Below are positions 13,353 to 15,386 of a DNA stretch of 15,386 nucleotides, piece after piece. A program made the translations under genes and the position numbers. The notes beneath the pieces were generated by a model, which did not search any database, was not told the DNA's origin, and saw only the letters and a list, made by a program, of their open reading frames with translations. The stretch spans positions 1 through 15,386 of the forward strand of contig CAUEPS010000030.1 in assembly GCA_959019775.1 (NCBI GenBank). Reading direction: 5' to 3'. The stretch's first letter is position 1, and each line of letters begins with the position of its first letter. Source of the stretch: an uncultured Collinsella sp. (GTDB lineage Bacteria > Actinomycetota > Coriobacteriia > Coriobacteriales > Coriobacteriaceae).

Positions 13353-14258
13353 CTACACGCTTAGCCAGCGGTCACCCTCCACGCGGCAAAAGCCCTCGCG
13401 CTCCAAGTCGGCCAAAATGCCTGCGACTAGATCGTGATCGACCGGCTCGCGGCCGGCTGCCGTCTCCATCTCGTTAACGCCTGCAACGGCTTCATCGAGC
13501 GTAATGCCCGACGGCCGCCCATCGCGCGCAGCCAGCAGCATGCGCACAATATGGGCGCGCTTTTGACGGCGCGAGCCCTCAAACTTGGACTGACGACTAT
13601 AGCTCGCCGACCGCCTGGACGGATTGGGCAGCGTCTTTTTAAGATACGCGCCGTAATCCAGCAACGCGTAATACCATGCGCGCGGTGTGTCGGCATCGTC
13701 TTGAGGCGCGGCAAAGGGCGCAATCTCATCCACCGCCGCACCAGGGGCCGCCGGACAGGCGGCCTGAATCAGCGGCACCAGCTCGCGATCGGGAACGGCC
13801 GGCACGTCGGGAAAGAAATGATGCAGAAAGACCGTGCGCACGTTGGTCTCCAGATACACACCCGGCAGATCAAACGCAAACGACCGGATGCCCTGCGCCG
13901 TCGCCGGGCCAATGCCAGGCAGCGCGACCAGATCGCGCGTCTCACGTGGAAACTCCCCACCCCAGTCTTCCATAACGCACTGAGCAGCTCTGTGAAGCGC
14001 CAGGGCACGCCGATTGTAGCCCATCCCCTGCCAGGCATCCAAAACGTCGGAAGGAGCGGCCTGGGCGAGCGCCTGCACGGTCGGAAAGCGGTCGAGCCAC
14101 GCGGGCATACGCGTCTCCACACGCGGCACCTGCGTTTGCTGCAGCATAACCTCGGAAAGCCAAATAATGTACGGGTCGCGCGTGCGGCGCCACGGAAGGT
14201 CGCGATAACGCAAGACCCCTTCCGAACGAATCATCGAACGAAAGGGGTCCTGAATCAT
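13353..14258 (-). CDS. MutY-like adenine DNA glycosylase lacking the Fe-S cluster
   Basis: This 301-residue protein belongs to the HhH-GPD glycosylase superfamily. The N-terminus is MutY-like: LPWRRTRDPYIIWLSEVMLQ (21-40) with the general acid Glu36, then QGMGYNRRALALHRAA (77-92) and the hairpin LPGIGPATA (113-121). At the position of the essential Asp the sequence is LETNV (Glu137). The usual C-x6-C-x2-C-x5-C cluster is absent. Instead it reads NPSRRSASYSRQSKFEGS (212-229), with only three scattered cysteines in the whole protein. It lacks the NUDIX-like domain that reads 8-oxoguanine and ends in a small winged-helix-like domain. I recall a MutY-related group with these same motifs, so this is likely a distinct clade rather than a decayed gene, and substrate specificity is uncertain. 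AAGGAG precedes the start by 7 nt. It follows the Rrf2 gene by 21 nt, so the two are probably one operon. Confidence 0.82.
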   Translation of the reverse strand: MIQDPFRSMIRSEGVLRYRDLPWRRTRDPYIIWLSEVMLQQTQVPRVETRMPAWLDRFPTVQALAQAAPSDVLDAWQGMGYNRRALALHRAAQCVMEDWGGEFPRETRDLVALPGIGPATAQGIRSFAFDLPGVYLETNVRTVFLHHFFPDVPAVPDRELVPLIQAACPAAPGAAVDEIAPFAAPQDDADTPRAWYYALLDYGAYLKKTLPNPSRRSASYSRQSKFEGSRRQKRAHIVRMLLAARDGRPSGITLDEAVAGVNEMETAAGREPVDHDLVAGILADLEREGFCRVEGDRWLSV

Positions 14259-14279
14259 GGCTATGCTCCTTATGCGGCG

Positions 14280-14765
14280 CTATTCCTCCCGGCAAGCGCA
14301 CGCACAGTTGGCGTACTCGGGAAACGCATCGCGGTCGGCGAACTTGGAATCGACGGCCGGGAACTGGCGGTGAGCGACGATATCGCCCAGCGAAACGGAA
14401 TCGAGGTAGTCGCGCATCAGCGCTTGAGCTCCGGCCCACAGGGGATGATAACAGCACGTGCCCATGCGTGCACAGTCGCCATCGGGCGCGGTGCAATCGT
14501 TCATGACCATGGGGCCCTGAACGGCCTCGACGACCTGGCGGATGGTGACATCGTCGGGGCTGACCTTAAGACGCATGCCGCCATGGACGCCACGCAGGCT
14601 CTCCACAATACCGGCCTGAACCAAACCATGCTGGATCGAACGGGCAAACGAATACGGGACATTGACCTCTTCGGCGGCGGTGCGAACAGAAAGCAGACGC
14701 TCCGGGTCCTCGGCAAGCATCGCGAGCATGCGAAGGGCGTAATCAGTCTTCCTCGATATGTCCAT
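14280..14765 (-). CDS. Rrf2-family transcriptional regulator, probable Fe-S sensor
   Basis: This 161-residue regulator belongs to the Rrf2 family (IscR, NsrR, RsrR). The winged helix-turn-helix begins MDISRKTDYALRML and includes VPYSFARSIQHGLVQAGIVES and RGVHGG, the typical Rrf2 wing. Three cysteines in C-x6-C-x5-C spacing (Cys91, 98, 104) plus Cys105 are where family members bind a [2Fe-2S] or [4Fe-4S] cluster sensing redox state, iron-sulphur supply or nitric oxide. A second Cys group, NCACAC (154, 156, 158), ends the protein and is unusual. AAAGGGGA lies just before the start. It leads a probable two-gene operon with the MutY-like glycosylase, suggesting redox-controlled DNA repair; autoregulation through the palindromes upstream is likely but not shown. 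Confidence 0.9.
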   Translation of the reverse strand: MDISRKTDYALRMLAMLAEDPERLLSVRTAAEEVNVPYSFARSIQHGLVQAGIVESLRGVHGGMRLKVSPDDVTIRQVVEAVQGPMVMNDCTAPDGDCARMGTCCYHPLWAGAQALMRDYLDSVSLGDIVAHRQFPAVDSKFADRDAFPEYANCACACREE

Positions 14766-14924
14766 TTTTCCCCTTTCAAGGAATAGGAACAGCTCGAACG
14801 AGCTCCGGGGCCGAGCTTACGTCGAGACGTCAATGACCATATGGACGCCCAAATAGCAAAACGGGCGCCCGCTGAATGCCGTGATTGAAGCCTCTTGCAT
14901 CAAAAACGGCCCACAGTGCAACTG

Positions 14925-14953
14925 AGTATAACCTAACCCCCTGCTTCGTTGAA
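14925..14953 (-). promoter_or_regulatory. Promoter of the rrf2-glycosylase operon
   Basis: On the minus strand TTCAAC (14948-14953) and TATACT (14925-14930) are separated by exactly 17 nt. The -10 matches five of six consensus bases and the -35 three. The transcript would start near 14917 and carry a leader of about 150 nt that contains the palindromes CGGGCGCCCG (14862-14871) and AGCTCG-AA-CGAGCT (14791-14804). Apart from this promoter, the palindrome at 14958-14969 and the tRNA terminator, the 343-bp gap 14766-15108 holds no gene that I can see. Confidence 0.55.
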
Positions 14954-14957
14954 CTGG

Positions 14958-14969
14958 TGTTGCGCAACA
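14958..14969. promoter_or_regulatory. Palindrome TGTTGCGCAACA next to the rrf2 promoter
   Basis: This perfect 12-bp palindrome lies 4 bp upstream of the -35 hexamer of the rrf2 promoter. Its core GTTGCGCAAC is identical to that of the palindrome at 7641-7656. The position suits either an activator or a repressor site. Confidence 0.45.
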
Positions 14970-15072
14970 AACGCCTTGTTTGAGTACATGCCTCAAACGG
15001 AGCTTGTCCGGGAATTGGAAGGATTTGGTTTTGGGCGAAAGGGGCCGATGGGATCAAAGTCCTATCAAACGC

Positions 15073-15100
15073 AAAAAGCCACGTCCGAAGACGTGGCTTT
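15073..15100 (-). terminator. Terminator of tRNA-Asp with UUCG loop
   Basis: On the minus strand AAAGCCACGTC (15090-15100) pairs with GACGTGGCTTT (15075-15085) around the TTCG tetraloop, followed by a run of T (15073-15077). It begins 9 nt after the CCA end of the tRNA. Confidence 0.88.
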
Positions 15101-15108
15101 AATTGCGT

Positions 15109-15186
<78 letters not shown>

Positions 15187-15232
15187 AGGCAGTCGTTCGC
15201 GTTTGTTTCCGCTCGCGTGCGCTGCGGGGATT

Positions 15233-15262
15233 AGTATACACAGAAGTCTGTCCGGCGCGCAA
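15233..15262 (-). promoter_or_regulatory. tRNA-Asp promoter with A/T-rich upstream tract
   Basis: On the minus strand TTGCGC (15257-15262) and TATACT (15233-15238) are 18 nt apart, and transcription would start about 40 nt before the tRNA. A stretch of A and T runs (15263-15284) lies immediately upstream of the -35, in the position of an UP element that contacts the RNA polymerase alpha subunits in strong stable-RNA promoters. Confidence 0.6.
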
Positions 15263-15356
15263 CAACTTTTTTGAAAAATTTTTTGGGGCCATCCGGGAGG
15301 GCTTCCGGGGCTGAGGGCGGGGGTTAAGTTTGCTGCTCTACAGTCCTGCGCAAGAC

Positions 15357-15382
15357 GGAAAGCACATTAAGTGCTTTCCTTT
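15357..15382 (+). terminator. Hairpin at the right edge, probable terminator
   Basis: GGAAAGCAC (15357-15365) pairs exactly with GTGCTTTCC (15371-15379) around ATTAA, followed by TTT. The gene it serves lies outside the window or the structure works on the other strand, so the direction is uncertain. Confidence 0.5.
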
Positions 15383-15386
15383 GCGT

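Noticed and set aside
13353..14258. Reading the Cys-less MutY-like gene as a decayed pseudogene
   Set aside because: The frame is intact, the ribosome binding site is good, and the replacement sequence is a coherent motif that I recall from related proteins.
13434..14786. A 450-codon open frame on the plus strand opposite the MutY-like and Rrf2 genes
   Set aside because: It crosses two real genes and their ribosome binding sites and has no domain; a GC-content artefact.

Overview
The window is high-GC bacterial DNA that looks chromosomal. It probably comes from the class Coriobacteriia (Actinomycetota), with a Collinsella-like organism the best guess. This rests on GC-rich codon use, an Ala/Lys/Glu-rich sortase-anchored surface protein, a rubrerythrin (an anaerobe's oxidative-stress protein), and a Ser/Thr kinase flanked by FHA proteins. 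No rRNA or long recognised marker was available, so the taxonomy is inference.

Left edge (1-802): mobile-element debris. A minus-strand IS30-type transposase gene is cut after about 218 residues by what looks like the end of an IS21-type element running out of the window. A perfect 38-bp palindrome (765-802) lies at the transposase's upstream end and may be two abutted IS30 termini.

Plus-strand signalling locus (803-5146): an FHA-domain protein, a membrane-spanning Ser/Thr protein kinase with an extracytoplasmic DUF6273-like domain, and a second FHA protein paralogous to the first. The first FHA gene has a run of ten G residues at its ribosome binding site. A hairpin separates it from the kinase, while the kinase and second FHA gene are 35 nt apart. 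A strong bidirectional terminator closes the locus.

Minus-strand block (5151-14765): reading in the direction of transcription (right to left) it holds an Rrf2-family regulator and a MutY-like glycosylase without an Fe-S cluster (probable operon), rubrerythrin, an 88-bp inverted repeat, a small one-TM membrane protein, RmuC, an ABC exporter half-transporter, endonuclease III (probably co-transcribed with the exporter), and a 779-residue coiled-coil LPTTG surface protein. DNA repair and redox themes recur (Nth, MutY-like, RmuC, rubrerythrin, Rrf2).

Right edge (15073-15386): tRNA-Asp(GUC) on the minus strand with its own promoter, an A/T-rich upstream tract and a UUCG-loop terminator.

The most unusual items are the FHA-kinase-FHA locus with its poly-G leader, a palindrome with core GTTGCGCAAC shared by the rrf2 and surface-protein promoter regions (with a near copy before the kinase), the Fe-S-less MutY-like enzyme with Glu in place of the catalytic Asp, and the 27-bp-arm inverted repeat at 12590-12679.
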